Assembly: GCA_934045075.1 (NCBI GenBank) | Contig: OW203726.1 | Coordinates: 1,411,535 to 1,475,534, forward strand | DNA length: 64,000 nucleotides | Direction: 5' to 3' | Source of the DNA: Yponomeuta sedellus | Taxonomy: Eukaryota > Arthropoda > Insecta > Lepidoptera > Yponomeutidae | Shown here: piece after piece, positions 30,555-41,936 of the stretch | Position numbering within the stretch: position 1 is the stretch's first letter | How the letters are laid out: every line of letters begins with the position of its first letter | Notes under the pieces: generated by a model | The model's input: only the letters and a program-made list of their open reading frames with translations | The model's database searches: none | What the model was told of the DNA's origin: nothing | Translations under genes and position numbers: made by a program

Positions 30555-31390
30555 AGTATAAGGGCAGGACTGAGGAAGTTAAGATAAGAATAGTCTTTTT
30601 TAATACAGTTGCTAAAAAGTGGCGTATTACAGGGACGTATAGCGTGCGGGATGTAGGCTATTACACACGCGTGCTTTTTTTACCTTTCCCGAACTCGTGC
30701 GTTCAAAATAATGAATATTAAAAAGATTTATGATTCATGCAAATACGTATATATCTAAAAAGAAACTATTAATTTGTTTCTATATCAGATTTAATGATTT
30801 GATTGAATGAGTTAGGTTAGGTTTCATTTCATTTCATCTGATTAAATTTCATTTTCATTTCATATCAATAAAAAAATCCTACTGAAGACTGGCTGTAGGG
30901 GCATAGTTCCCTTTGCCTACCAGAATGGGTGAAGAAAAAGAAATCTCTGCTTATATTCTTTTACGGTTGGCGCCATTTTCCAAATAATTTTTCTTTATTA
31001 AATTGCTTATTTTTTTTGCAACTGTATTAATAATAGTCGTTCAGTACACGTGCGGAACCCTCATTGCAACTTGTTCCGACTGTCAACCCTCGCCTTCGGC
31101 TGCGCCTCGGCTCGGGTAGACATTTGTCGGAACTCTTTGCAATGACAGCCTTTCCGCACTTGTAATGAAATATATATACTATATTTTACACTGGAAAAAC
31201 AACGAATACAAAATAATTGCAAATATACATTGTACAATTGGCGGACTTACCATCTCAATGTAACTGTCGGTATAAATACTACGATTCATCTTTGAACGTA
31301 AATCATCTTCCAACGTAAATATTATGTATAGCTCTGCAACGACATGGGCGTGTATGTGTATGTGTGTGTGTGTGTGCGTGTGTTTGTCTT
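30555..31390. other. No gene seen
   Basis: AT-rich. 31190-31250 matches the untranslated end of the Jockey-type LINE (AATACAAAATAATTGCAAAT). A (GT)n patch occurs at 31355-31385. Confidence 0.35.
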
Positions 31391-31392
31391 AT

Positions 31393-31850
31393 GAGCATTG
31401 GTAGCGAAGCAGTAGAGCACCGGCTTTTCAATCAGGAGATCGTGAGTTTGAATCCCGGCATTTACCAATGACTTTGTTTTCTAAGTTATGTACACTTGTG
31501 AAGTTATCAAATACGAGTAGGTACCTACATTTTTACAAGGAGTAAAAGTTGTCGAACTCTGTGGCGCAGCTTTAGTGCATCTGCCTACCATGCGAGAGGC
31601 CACGGTTTCGACCCCCGGCTGGGGACAAAAAAAAACCCCAGGTCTTGGATGTTTATATGTTTGTGATGTCGTTGTTTCTGGTTCCCACGACACAGGGTAT
31701 CCTAGTGTGGGGCCAGAAGCAATGTATGTGCCTGTTCGTAAATGTTAAAAATGTACGTATGTTAAATGTTACTTTTAAGGAAAACGTCGTGAGGAAACCC
31801 TAGTGTCTGGAGTGTTAACCTACCTCCGCGCTTGTTACGTACAATGACCC
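31393..31850 (+). mobile_element. Family G SINE interrupted by a family B SINE
   Basis: Head GGTAGCGAAGCAGTAGAGCA with B-box GAGTTTGAATCCCGG, then ACCAATGACTTTGTTTTC. The G body resumes at about 31777 (AGGAAAACGTCGTGAGGAAA). The B element lies at about 31557-31775. G is therefore older than B here. Confidence 0.65.
31557..31775 (+). mobile_element. Family B SINE nested in family G
   Basis: Head CTCTGTGGCGCAGCTTTAGT with B-box GGTTTCGACCCCCGG, then CAGGTCTTGGATGTTTATATG and TATCCTAGTGTGGGGCCAGA. Ends near a TTAAATGTTACTTTT join to the G body. Confidence 0.65.
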
Positions 31851-31984
31851 AACTATGAGGCTAAGTTTGAAAAATCTCAAGTCTAGCTATTTGTGTATGT
31901 GTGTCTGTGTGTGTGTATTCAATCGTCCTCCCAGTATTGCATCTCAGTGCACACATAACAGGCTGAATAAAGCACATGCATTTA

Positions 31985-32225
31985 ATAAATAAATATTCAT
32001 GGGCATATTACACAGATCACGTTACCCCCATACTAAGTACAACTAAATGACTTATGTTACAGGTGCTGACTCGACGATAGATATAATACAATAAATACAT
32101 AGAGAACAACCAAGACCCGAGACAAACTAGAAAAGTTCATTTCTAAGTTTTACCCGGCCGGGGATCGAACCCGAGACCTCCGGTTTTACAGTCAGCGTGT
32201 TCAACCGCTGCGCCTCCGAGGCCGA
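31985..32225 (-). mobile_element. Family C SINE, full length
   Basis: On the minus strand: head GGCCTCGGAGGCGCAGCGGT with CTGTAAA loop and B-box GGGTTCGATCCCC, then the GTCGAGTCAGCACCTG body and ATTTATTTATTAAA end. Same layout as 1522. Confidence 0.7.
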
Positions 32226-32401
32226 CAAATTTCTATAAGTGATTTGCGCGGCTGCGGCGTTCGAAATCGCACAACAGACATTAGAGTAAATATTTAGTAA
32301 CATTGATACATCAGTTGCGCATTAATCCAATTGCTGTGAGTGGTTGGCCAAAGATCCTCAAACATCTTATAAACAGACATATTGGGAAAACGGGATTAGG
32401 G

Positions 32402-32475
32402 CCGAAGCGCTCGTGGCCTAGCGGAACCGAGTGATTGAAATCAATCACGGGTTAAGTAACAACAGGAACGGTCAG
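32402..32475 (+). repeat. Family D head only
   Basis: GAAGCGCTCGTGGCCTAGCG, ATTGAAATCAATCACGG, AACAACAGGAACGGTCAG. The match ends abruptly, so this copy is truncated at its 3' end, which is unusual for a retroposon. Confidence 0.5.
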
Positions 32476-32811
32476 TTACCGGAAGACCAATAGAAATGCA
32501 CAATAGAATTTAGCATCGAATTTACTTTTAGATATTTGCTTACGTTCAATTTAGTGCAAATACTTGGCTTTCCTAACTGATTTTCATTAGTTTTGCTTTT
32601 TCATAACATTAGCAAAAAAAAAATACAAAAATCTTTATTTACGTAAACTGCTTAATTTAACGGTACATAGTATCTGGAGCCACCTTTTAAGCATGTATAA
32701 TGCCTGTACCAGGTGACACCGCACTTCCATAGCTTGAGAAAATCTTAGTTTAATTTAATTTATTAGTAATTAGCAGATTATTACATTACTAAAGTTAGCT
32801 TTCTAATCCGT

Positions 32812-33176
32812 TTTTAATCCTTGTGTGTCCCCCACTGTTGTGGTACGGGTCTCCTCCTGCATCGCCGGAAGGTTAGGCCATACTCCACCACGGGGGCCAA
32901 GCCCGGGTTGGTGGAGGATTGTAAGACAGTGGCGGGCCTTACTGTCAGAAGTTATCAAGCCGTCCATAAGGCCTCTGACATGACTTAACGACTGCCATTA
33001 CATAACAGCCGGCACCAACGGCTTAACGTGCCTTGTGAACCACGAAAGCGCTCGGAAAAATGCCACTATGGTAGTCATGGGACGGTCACCCATCCTGCAC
33101 CTGACTGCGCCTGTTGTAGTTAGCTTAACTTAAGTGATTGATTTCAATCACTCGGTTCGTCTAGGCCACGAGAGTT
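32812..33176 (-). mobile_element. Family D element, full length
   Basis: Plus strand shows the complement from the 3' end (GTGTCCCCCACTGTTGTGG) through GCCGGCACCAACGGCTTAAC and TGATTTCAATCACTCGG to GGCCACGAGAG. Confidence 0.65.
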
Positions 33177-33246
33177 TCTATTTATGCTCTTGTAAACATT
33201 AAATTTAGCTTTCATATTGATCTCCATTTTTCCTTAAATCTCAAGC

Positions 33247-33420
33247 GGGCATATAGGTACCAATGACTTGGTTTTCTAAGTAATGAACGTTTGTAAAGTT
33301 ATAGAAGCAATAGCACTCGCTAAGTGTGAAGAAAGTCATCGTGAGGAAACCTGAGTGCCTGAGGCGCTTTAAACTGCCAATCTGAGAGATTCTCTGAGAG
33401 AAAGCCTGTGCCCTGCATTA
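33247..33420 (+). repeat. Family G body without head
   Basis: ACCAATGACTTGGTTTTCTAAG, GAAGAAAGTCATCGTGAGGAA, GAGTGCCTGAGG, and AGAAAGCCTGTGCCC. Confidence 0.5.
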
Positions 33421-33619
33421 AAAAGTATAAAGGCCACTAAAAAAAAGAATATTGTTTATTGTACACCAGGAACAAACAAACACAAAATATTTACAATGAT
33501 GTTTAAGTGATACGGTACAATTAGTGGCTTTACTGCAGATCATCATCCTCAACCCATTATATCCCCACCGAGGGGCAAGGGTCTCTTTCCTGGGGAAGGT
33601 ATAGGCCATACATGTAAAC

Positions 33620-34060
33620 AAACTGTCATTAATTACTTGCAAACGCTTCCTTATCGTGACTCTGAAAATCTACTTGAAATTATAACTTATTTGTTTATAC
33701 TAATTATTATTTATTATAACATAATATAAATATCTATCTCATATGAAGTACTTGATTTAAATTTTTTTTTCAATTCGCTGTAACTTTAATTTTAGTCACT
33801 ACATGTTATGTTTTTCATTATTTTTCTTAATGGAAACAACTAGGTACTCTGTTTGTAACACACAGGACCGTCTTTAATTGTATTTTTGCTACAAATGAGA
33901 AAAACTGATGTCTGTATCACAGGTTCTTACCTAGCATAGACATCAGAGTTGCACTTAGTAAGTAAGCTAACTCCTAATCTTAGGACTCTGACTAACAGAA
34001 TATTTACTCTCTCAAGACTTATTTTATTGTTACAAATAAACATTTTCATTTCATTTCATC
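33620..34060. other. No gene seen
   Basis: AT-rich with (CATTT)n at 34045-34070, which may be a LINE tail. Confidence 0.3.
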
Positions 34061-34064
34061 TCAT

Positions 34065-34403
34065 TTCATACTCCACCACGGGGGCCAACTCCGGATTGGT
34101 GGAGGCATGCAAAACTAGTGGCTGCTCTTACTGTCAGATGTTTTCAAGCAGGCCTCTGACTCGGCTTCTTCTTCTTCTTCAGGCTATATTAGTCCACTGC
34201 TGGACATAGCCCTCCCCTAATGAGCGCCATAGCGCAAGGTTGTGCCATCATTCGGGAGTGATGGCCATAATCCCCACGCTGGGCATGCGGATCGCAGTTT
34301 AATGGAATTATACTGCAGGGGGCACTGCTGCCCACCCCCCGGTTTCTGTCCCTTAGTCGTCTTTTACGACACCCGCTATTCTCTATGCCGACACCACACA
34401 TCC
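34065..34403 (-). repeat. Family D fragment followed by an E2 element
   Basis: 34065-34165 is family D (CCACGGGGGCCAACTCCGG). 34166-34403 is E2 in reverse: TTCTTCTTCTTCAGGC tail, GGACATAGCCCTCCCC, ATAATCCCCACGCTGGGCAT, CACCCCCCGGTTTC, and GCCGACACCACACA. Confidence 0.6.
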
Positions 34404-34684
34404 ACTCGGCTTAACGACTGCCATCTATCGACAGCAGCCGGCACCAACTGCACGGAACCCATCGCAGCCGGGGCTACGAGCGACTCTTTTACCTAGGTTG
34501 TGTAGAATACCCCAGTGTACCTTGAGACGTGTCTTATGCTTAATACGCGTCACGTACGCAGGACATGTGCACAGCCACCTTTCCATGTCACGTCGCTTCA
34601 TAGACAAGAATGTACTAAAAGTATATTCTCTCGCGTTGCTTAAGTAGTATTATTGGGACATATTTTAAACTTCCGCGTCTTGTA

Positions 34685-34765
34685 CCTACACATAGAATAT
34701 TTTCGGGGCTTAATCGCGTAGTAATTTATTGTTATTTTTCTTCTGACGTTTCGAAGATCCATGCT
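34685..34765 (-). repeat. Penelope-like family 3 end
   Basis: GAATATTTTCGGGGCTTAAT and CGCGTAGTAATTTATT match the inverted ends of 16131-16493. CTGACGTTTCGAAGA next to it is the reverse of that element's GAAACGTC block. Confidence 0.5.
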
Positions 34766-34769
34766 CTGA

Positions 34770-35270
34770 ACGCGCCCTATGTTGCTTAGGCCTTGGGCTA
34801 TCTGAGGACGATAGTTTGGCGTTTTCATAGACCTTTGCTTGGCCCTTCGCGATGCTGGCGTGAGTTTATGTTTATGTCTACCCAGCCACTTCAATCACGT
34901 TTCAGGCTACAGACGGGGAGTGGAAATCACGTGGAACAATAGACAATCAACGTCGGCAAACACGCATCGTGTGACCTGTTGACTCTCTTTAATCAATCAG
35001 GCAACGGCCAGGCCGAGCGGGCGAGAATCGATTCGATTCCAGACAGAGGTACCTACTGCGTGCCAGATACATTTTCTCTCTGGATGCAGACATATACGTT
35101 TTTGAACTGGCTAAAAATTTACAAGTTTCACTGCTACGGAACTGGTTATGCTCGGAGTCTCTTTGATGGATCACATCAGAAATGAGACAATGAACTAAGG
35201 CAACTGACATAGCCTATACGAACAAACGACAAACAAAGTATTTTACTCAAAATTAGACAGATAACTTTGA
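34770..35270. other. No gene seen
   Basis: Small reading frames without family features. Confidence 0.3.
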
Positions 35271-35274
35271 CTTG

Positions 35275-35465
35275 TTGGACGTTGAAAATTAAACTAGGTC
35301 TCCATTTCAACATCTCGATCATTTTGAATTGGCATCAATTCCAGACATCATTGTCATTCAAATAATGCTTGACAAAATAGTAGCCCTGTTGGCACCGAGT
35401 GTACTTTACAAATTTTTTTGAACCGCGTTTCGGGCAAGCTTAATTTATCTTCAGGGATTTTAGTG
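35275..35465 (-). repeat. LINE family K end
   Basis: Complement of the coding end (TTCCAGACATCATTGTCATT, ATAGTAGCCCTGTTGGC, GAACCGCGTTTCGGGCAAGC) and of part of the 3' UTR. Confidence 0.55.
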
Positions 35466-35624
35466 GTTGTGGGCTGGTGACATATGCCGAAGAAACGATA
35501 TCCGATGGGGGGCAAAGGTTTTAGAGTGGAGCCCGCGAACTAATGAACGCAGTAACTATAGAATGTTCGAAGATCTGAGGCAGGATTACTTTATATGCAG
35601 ATACATTTACCATCTTGAAACTAG

Positions 35625-36235
35625 ATAGATAGAGAACACTTTATTGTACATAAAAAAGGAGACTCAAATATATTTCTCAACCTAAGAGTACACACGGCGG
35701 CCTTATCACCAAAAAAGAAAAAGAGAGAAAAAGGTATTTTATGAAACTAATCGATGTAATATGTGTTTTTGACTGTATTAATTAACCTACTTCTTTTTAC
35801 AATTACTTCTTCTATCACATTTATATATCCAACTGAGAAACCAAAATATACCAACCAATTTTTACATTAATTAATGTTTATTTCCGGCCTGTACCAGTTA
35901 GTATTAAGGTAAGTTAAGCTAACTTAGATTTAAAAAATCGGGGTTGTATTATTTTTTCTGGTTGTTCAATTAAATGTTCTCTATCTATCTAAGTTAGTGT
36001 TAAGTAAGTATATTTCTATGTCCAGCAGTTGACTACATAATATAGCCTGAAGAAGAAGAACAAGTATATTTCTCACCATAACGAAATGATATACAGATTG
36101 TATATTGAAAGCATTGAGTGCTTTACGATAGTTATCTAAGCTAGAAGACCGCTAGTTGTATAGCATTACTTAGTTTGAAGAAACCATTCTTGTAATTCTT
36201 TCTTTCTGGTTGTACAATAAAGTGTTCTCTATCTA
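35625..36235. repeat. Cluster of three LINE M tails
   Basis: 35625-35710 is in reverse (AGATAGATAGAGAACACTTT). 35930-36000 is forward (TTTTTTCTGGTTGTTCAA, GTTCTCTATCTATC). 36180-36235 is forward (CTGGTTGTACAATAAAGTG, TCTCTATCTAAC). A 30-base E tail (ATATAGCCTGAAGAAGAAG) lies at 36037-36060. Confidence 0.5.
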
Positions 36236-36325
36236 ACTCATATTCTAAAAACTAATCTAGATGGTCCTGTATTTTTTCAATTAGTGATGGAGTTAAATAT
36301 TGATATACGTAATGATTTTAATTTA

Positions 36326-36632
36326 AGGTGATTGCACATTTGTCAGCCATGTACACGCCGCACGCACCGTACTCGCAGCATTTTAGAATTCGTTGTATGC
36401 AATCCTATGCAAAGTCGTACGTTTCATCCAAATTTGAAGGCAGCATTCTGATGATGTTATAACTCAATCAATACCACAGCACTGTTTCACACCAGAGGTT
36501 CGAATGAACTGCATAAATTGTTGGCAATACTTTGGCAGATTCGCGTACGCGGCGAATATGCGATGCTCTCAAGAAAATACGGCGCGTTCGGCGCATGCGA
36601 CGCGTGCGTTGCTGACAAATGTGCGATCACCT
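36326..36632. mobile_element. 307-bp MITE with TTA target duplications
   Basis: The ends AGGTGATTGCACATTTGTCA (36326) and TGACAAATGTGCGATCACCT (ending 36632) are complements with one change over about 22 bases. Perfect TTA on both sides (36323-36325, 36633-36635) is the PIF/Harbinger target. The interior is CpG-rich toward the right and non-coding. Confidence 0.75.
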
Positions 36633-36754
36633 TTAGGAAGAAAATTGAAGCACCTGAACTGCCATGAAAACAGGTCTCCTGGCTGATGTGATGCGACTTT
36701 CCTCATCTCAGTCGTAAATAAAATTATACATATCCAGAGTTAAAATTATGCGTA

Positions 36755-36900
36755 TCGTATACGCATCCAAAGGTTGTCTGGAAGAGATCGCTCTTAGCGA
36801 TAAGACCGTATAACATTACTTAGATTTAAGTTTAAGAATCAGGGTTGTAATATTTTTTCTGGTTGTGCAATAAAGTGGTCTCTATCTATCTATCTGTCTA
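36755..36900 (+). repeat. LINE M 3' end
   Basis: CCAAAGGTTGTCTGGAAGAG, TTTTTTCTGGTTGTGCAATA, AAGTGGTCTCTATCTATC. Closest relative of the lead-in at 48960. Confidence 0.6.
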
Positions 36901-37309
36901 AAGTTATACGTACACATTCCTCTTGACAATAATAGATAAATTCAGATAAAAAAATATTTATTGCCCCATAAAACACAGCTATTCCTCTGAGTGTTAATAG
37001 ATGAAAGAAGATGTTAAAAACACGCTGAACCTCGTGCGAAATGGATGTAGGGCAAATATGCATGATTGTTGATACAGCGAAATCGTTGGGACGAATCGCT
37101 TAATTAAAGGGAACGTGGAGAGCACACAAGATCGAGGGTGGACTAAAGGAATATAAAAAAACCGGTCGAGTGCGTGTCGGCACAGGGTATGGTTCCGTAG
37201 AGGGAGGTTTTTTTTATCTACCTTACAGAACCAACAACTTTATCAAATATCGTACAGAATCAGGCGTTCCTTTGCGGAAATCCATTATAGCATTAAAGTG
37301 TGAACATTA

Positions 37310-37530
37310 TAACCTCACGCCTGTATCCCAGAGGGGTAGGCAGAGACCAGGGACTGCCACTTGCCACGATCCTGACAGATCACCTTCGCTTCATCAACGT
37401 TCATAAGTCGTTGCATGCACGCACGCTGGTTCCGGGTATTTTTTATCTTCCCCTTTGCTAATACAACCCCTATAGAGTCGATGTATGTCTGCCTGGGATG
37501 TCCCTTACCAGCCCTTTCACTCACATTTGC
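37310..37530 (-). repeat. Family J LINE end
   Basis: Complement of the J end: ATAACCTCACGCCTGTATCC, GACTGCCACTTGCCACGATC, TTGCATGCACGCACGCTGG, and TGTCCCTTACCAGCCC. It shows that GCGTGAGGTTAT is the true 3' end from which the (TATG)n tails grew. Confidence 0.6.
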
Positions 37531-37539
37531 AATCGTTCT

Positions 37540-38350
37540 TCTAAATATCTAAATATAAATAACTTCTAAAAATTTACACACACACACATACACACACACA
37601 GACACACTTTAATTAATTAGAATTATATAAAATAATAATAATAGTAAATTAATTAACTAATGAATTTATTTCCGAAATTACTAAATTATTATGAATTGGA
37701 AAGTGGATGATTGTGTCTTGAAACTCTTCATTAGGTATTTAATAATTTTTAATTAAATTGAATTATATTAATTGCATGTATTTAACTCATAGTTAAAAAC
37801 AAATTTATTAATAATTAATAGTATAGGCATGTTTGTACCGAGCTTAACTGTTTTCATCTAGTATAGGAAGAGCGGGGCTTCCTGGCACAGGTGTCTATAC
37901 ACTCAATAGGAAGTCCCCTCCACAGTGTAAAATTAATGTTAAGTTTATAACGAAATAAATATTTTTGTATTTTGTATTTTTTTTTGTATTTTGTAATATT
38001 TTAGTCTGCCGTTGGAATGTGTAAACAACTCTCGTCCTAATCGTGCAAGACAGAAGACGTACGGTCATGGCGAAACTAGAAGGGTTCTTTGATTAGCTTT
38101 TTTATTATAAAGAAGACTTATCTCGGAGATAATCCCAGGTAGGTCAAGATCTGCTGGCAGGTCATTGAGAAATTAATCAAGCCGTCCAATTTGCAAAGAC
38201 TTCTTGACCACTGTCCTTGTCTTTTTCTCCACTGTCACACGACTCGATGACAGCAATAACGATGGCATTCAACAAACATAATATAATCCTTTGCGTTGAA
38301 ATAAATTTATGATTTCCGATTTGAATTGTCTCAGTCCCGTTATTCATCGT
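37540..38350. other. No gene seen
   Basis: A short (CA)n run (37575-37610). The rest is very AT-rich, with TTTTTGTATTTTGTA repeats near 37965-38000 that look like a retroposon tail. Confidence 0.35.
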
Positions 38351-38354
38351 CGAT

Positions 38355-38660
38355 ATTAATTCTTTGTGTCCCCACTGCTGGGGCACGAATCTCTTCTTGG
38401 TTGGTGAAGGATTCTAAGACAGTGGCGGGTCTTACTGTCAGAAATTATCAGGCCGCCCATAAGGCCTCTGACATGGCTTGACGACTGCTATTACAGGACA
38501 GCCAGCAGGCCGCAGCAGCTAAGCCAATGGCTTAAAGTGCCTTGCGAAGCACGGAAGCGCTCGGAAAAAATGCCAATAGCGGTAGTCACGGGACGTTCAC
38601 CCATCCTCGCGCGCCATTCTGACCACGCCTGTTGTTGCTTAACTCGAGTGATTGATGTTG
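38355..38660 (-). mobile_element. Family D element with internal deletion
   Basis: GTGTCCCCACTGCTGGGGCA, GAAGGATTCTAAGACAGTGG, GCCCATAAGGCCTCTGACAT, GCCTTGCGAAGCACGGAAGC. About 40 bases are missing after the first block compared with 63290. Confidence 0.55.
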
Positions 38661-38704
38661 TATAGAATCAGGCGTTACTTTGCGGAAATCCATAATAACA
38701 TTAA

Positions 38705-38905
38705 AAAGTTAAAATTACTTTGCTAAATTCCGCCAAAAATCCCACAAGCACCATGCGGTTAGCTAATGCACCGCCCTCCCTCCCACTTTTTCAAGAAGAA
38801 GCAAGACACGAAAACACCACCACCAACACCAATACTTGTGTAAGAAAACACGCGACGCGTTTCGCCTCTAAAACGAGGCATCCTCAGACTTCCAAATGCA
38901 AGTCA
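38705..38905. repeat. Repeat Q, copy 2
   Basis: Matches 18245-18440 over about 195 bases. Both copies start AAAATTACTTTGCTAAATTC and end just after GAGGCATCCTCA...GCAAGTC. Confidence 0.6.
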
Positions 38906-39252
38906 CCCGGTTCGGCTAGGCCGCTTCATCAATGGGTCTTAAAAGGAAATCTACTTCTCATTGAAAATGTATCCTCAATTTCTCGTAGTGCCATTAATGC
39001 CCCTGCAGTTCCGGTTAGTCGATGAAAATTCACGGAAACATGCACCCGGAACGTGACGTGAAAGTATTTCTGGTCACTAGTTTTCTTCTGAAATCTCCCT
39101 CGCGCTCGGGTATCTGTCTGTAGCTCCAATTTCTTTCCTTGTTCACGGTCACTGCTCAGTTCCCGAACTCAACGTATTCCCACTAGTCCCAGCGGAGTAG
39201 TCCCGTGATAGGGCTTCTGATATTTTTTTCCTAGAGGTTCAGGAGTTCTTGA

Positions 39253-39420
39253 GTGGAGACCGCGACTCGGCAAACGTAGTGTAGGACGCCCTCCGACCAG
39301 GTGGGATAAGATCTGCGAAAAACTACCGGCAGATGCTGGATGCGGCAAGCTGAAGACAGGGCGCTATGGCGCTCATTAGGGGAGAGCTATGTCCAGCAGT
39401 GGACAATGAAGAAGAAGAAG
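39253..39420 (+). pseudogene. LINE E: C-terminal coding end and 3' tail
   Basis: One frame gives EWRPRLGKRSVGRPPTRWDK. After a frameshift another gives MRQAEDRALWRSLGESYVQQ and WTMKKKK. GRPPTRW...AEDRALWR..GE.YVQQWT is the standard C-terminus of insect RTE-like LINEs. The last 50 bases (GGGGAGAGCTATGTCCAGCA onward, GAAGAAGAAG tail) are the E 3' end. Confidence 0.7.
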
Positions 39421-39677
39421 TTCGGGAACAGTATAACCATGAAGTTATCATTTATGTGCTTCATGGTAGTAACTAGCGCTACCAATGGAAAAAAACTTGT
39501 TTTAATATTATTTTTATCTGGAAGTGAACATGAGAAATCTTAACAACTGTGATAACAACTATTTTTAGAACCTGTAGTCTAGGACCTAGGATCAATTTCC
39601 TAGGACTTTAATCAATTTTCGCCAAAAACGGTTGTTTTAGTGGAAATCGCTTAAAATTTTAGACTAGGTTATGTTTT

Positions 39678-39797
39678 CTGCGAAAAACTGCCGGCAGATG
39701 CTGGATACGGCAAGCTGAAGACAGGGCGCTATGGCGCTCATTAGGGGAGGGCTATGTCCAGCAGTGGACTACATAATTATAGCCTGAAGAAGAAGAA
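39678..39797 (+). repeat. LINE E 3' end, second copy
   Basis: CTGCGAAAAACTGCCGGCAG, GGGCGCTATGGCGCTCATTA, GGGGAGGGCTATGTCCAGCA, ATAGCCTGAAGAAGAAGAA. 5'-truncated. Confidence 0.65.
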
Positions 39798-40231
39798 TGA
39801 ACTTTCTAAAAATAATTGTCACAGTTGTTAAGATTTCTCGTTTTCACTTTTAGATAAACAAACATTTGAAATTGAAAATTTCAAAACATGTTATGATTAT
39901 CTTTCCATTGGGTCAGGATAAGGCCAGCAAGCAGCTAGCAGACAATAAACTTAAATAATTAACCTGCCGTAATTAGCCTGTCAAGTGGTTGTCTTGTGTG
40001 GAATTCATTCGTATATAGATAGTGATTTCGTAAAAAGAAGGCTTGGTATCTTTCATCTTTCATTACTCCGCATATTACATTCTCTACTTCCACTACACAC
40101 ACACACATATCCACACAGACTTGTACTAACATAGAAATCTATACAGTATGAAGTCACGGATGTTTACATCCGTGTCGGTAGTCATGATTTTTATACCTAA
40201 TCTCAATATTCTGTTTGCTTGATTTTAATAT

Positions 40232-40410
40232 ACTATTTTTATTTTTAATGCACTAACCCGTGCTAAGGACAATTTTAAAAACCTATTCAGAGTCTAAAAA
40301 TTCCACCCATGCCGGGATTCGAACCCGCGACCTCTGGCACGGATAGTCAGAGGTCGCGGGTTCGAATCCCGGCATGGGTGGAATTTTCAGCTTCTAAATA
40401 GGTTTTTATA
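40232..40410 (-). mobile_element. Family A SINE folded back on itself
   Basis: Flanked by ATTTTAATAT (40222-40231, 40411-40420). Two partial tRNA-like bodies point at each other and meet in the anticodon arm (CCTCTGGCACGGATAGTCAG AGG, centre about 40336). This gives an almost perfect hairpin of about 75 bases per arm. The tail is at the left, on the minus strand. Confidence 0.75.
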
Positions 40411-41099
40411 ATTTTAATATTTTAATGTTTATTTGATTTCGTTTTCTTTTTCTCTTTAGAGTTTGTAATGTTTATATAGTAATGTTTAGTATTTTCTAAC
40501 GTTAACACATCTAAGGTTAACGGTTAGTAATGTTTGTCTCCAACTTATCAACTGGCCGAAAATAAATTATATTTATAACTGTGAATATTAATCAACTAGT
40601 GCTGTGGTGTTCGTAAATAAATAAAATAAAATTTATAAATAAAATTAAAATTATCCTCAGTAGTCCAGTTAATGGAACCTCTGGGAAAAGAACCAGTAAT
40701 CTGATCATGGGGCCACTCCACTAGGACTACTGGGAATACGCCGTCCTCTCGATGCATAGGACTATTCAAAAACACTGAAAAGGAAAAAATAAAAATAAAA
40801 CTGTAGTGTAAACTAACCAACAACACTACTGCTGAGCAGGCGGGACCCAAAATCGGCAATGTAACTCATTTTGATCCCTCCTTTCCCGTGGTACACGGTC
40901 CCGGCGTACCACGAGAAAGCATATCTGCATAGCCTACCTACATGTTTACTCACGTGTAACTCACTCAGGTTTACTCAGGATGCATTCTTTTACCAAAGTA
41001 TAGAACACCTTGCCGGCGTCTGTTCTCCGAACGCTTATAACCTTAACCTATAAATCACAAATAGAAATATCTCAAAATAGACATCTTGTAGGCTTTCTT

Positions 41100-41215
41100 G
41101 ACACATTCACAAACACACACACACACATACGTACGCACACACACATCCTCTCTCTCTCACACACACACACACACACAAAACACACACACATACACACCAA
41201 CATACATGCTCTTTG
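41100..41215. repeat. (CA)n-rich microsatellite
   Basis: Several CACACA runs interrupted by TACG and CTCTCTCT. The reading frame there (THTHIHTH) is low complexity. Confidence 0.7.
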
Positions 41216-41419
41216 TTTTTCTCATATTACTTAGTTAATATTTAACTTTAATATTTTATTTTATATTTTTCTGTAAAAGTACAATAAATTTAGAGTACTA
41301 TTGAAGTCTGTTGACCTTAATAATGTAAAATTTATTTCGGAGGAGCACTGCTTATCCTAAATCCACTGGTTTTTAGCCTTTTATAGGTAACAGGGTACCA
41401 CTGCTGTTAATATTGCTCT

Positions 41420-41535
41420 CAACATACGCACGGGAGGAGACGCGCGGGCGGCGGACACGACACGACGTGACGTCACCGACACGAGCGGCGGACGATGCGA
41501 GGACACTCGGGTTCGATACTCCACCGGCAACGGGC
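41420..41535. other. CpG-rich stretch, unassigned
   Basis: GGAGGAGACGCGCGGGCGGC, GACACGACACGACGTGACGT. A sharp rise in GC within AT-rich flanks. No reading frame. Could belong to a transposon. Confidence 0.3.
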
Positions 41536-41936
41536 GCTAACGAATTTAATTAATATCTGTTTGTCCGGGAGATTTCTGTAATTTTTGACGGCTAATACAC
41601 CAGCCCTATTTTGATACAGTCCACATTTTATTTCACGTCCCAAAGGACCCTAAACAACTGCCTTAGTGATAAGGTCACTGTAAAATGTTTTTTAAATAAA
41701 TTATCTTTTATCTTTTTTTACCTTTTTAAGATGCGTGTGAACAGGCTTCTTCTGCGCAAACTCGGTCCCCATCTTAACCCTCGGGCTAGATAGAGGTCAA
41801 GAGTAGGCCTTGTAGAAAAGAAACCTACAAAGTATTGCTACTACAATTTCACATATAATTAATAACCTTAGAAAACCAAGCCTTTGGTAGAACGCTTTGC
41901 CATCAAACGGCTGTTTGGCGAAAATTACGTCATAAT

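Noticed and set aside
38860..38895. Active hammerhead ribozyme on the reverse strand of repeat Q
   Set aside because: CTGAGGA and GAAAC are present, but there is an extra T before stem II and the nucleotide after the stem III pair is G, which would not allow cleavage. Copy 18385 also lacks the first core C.
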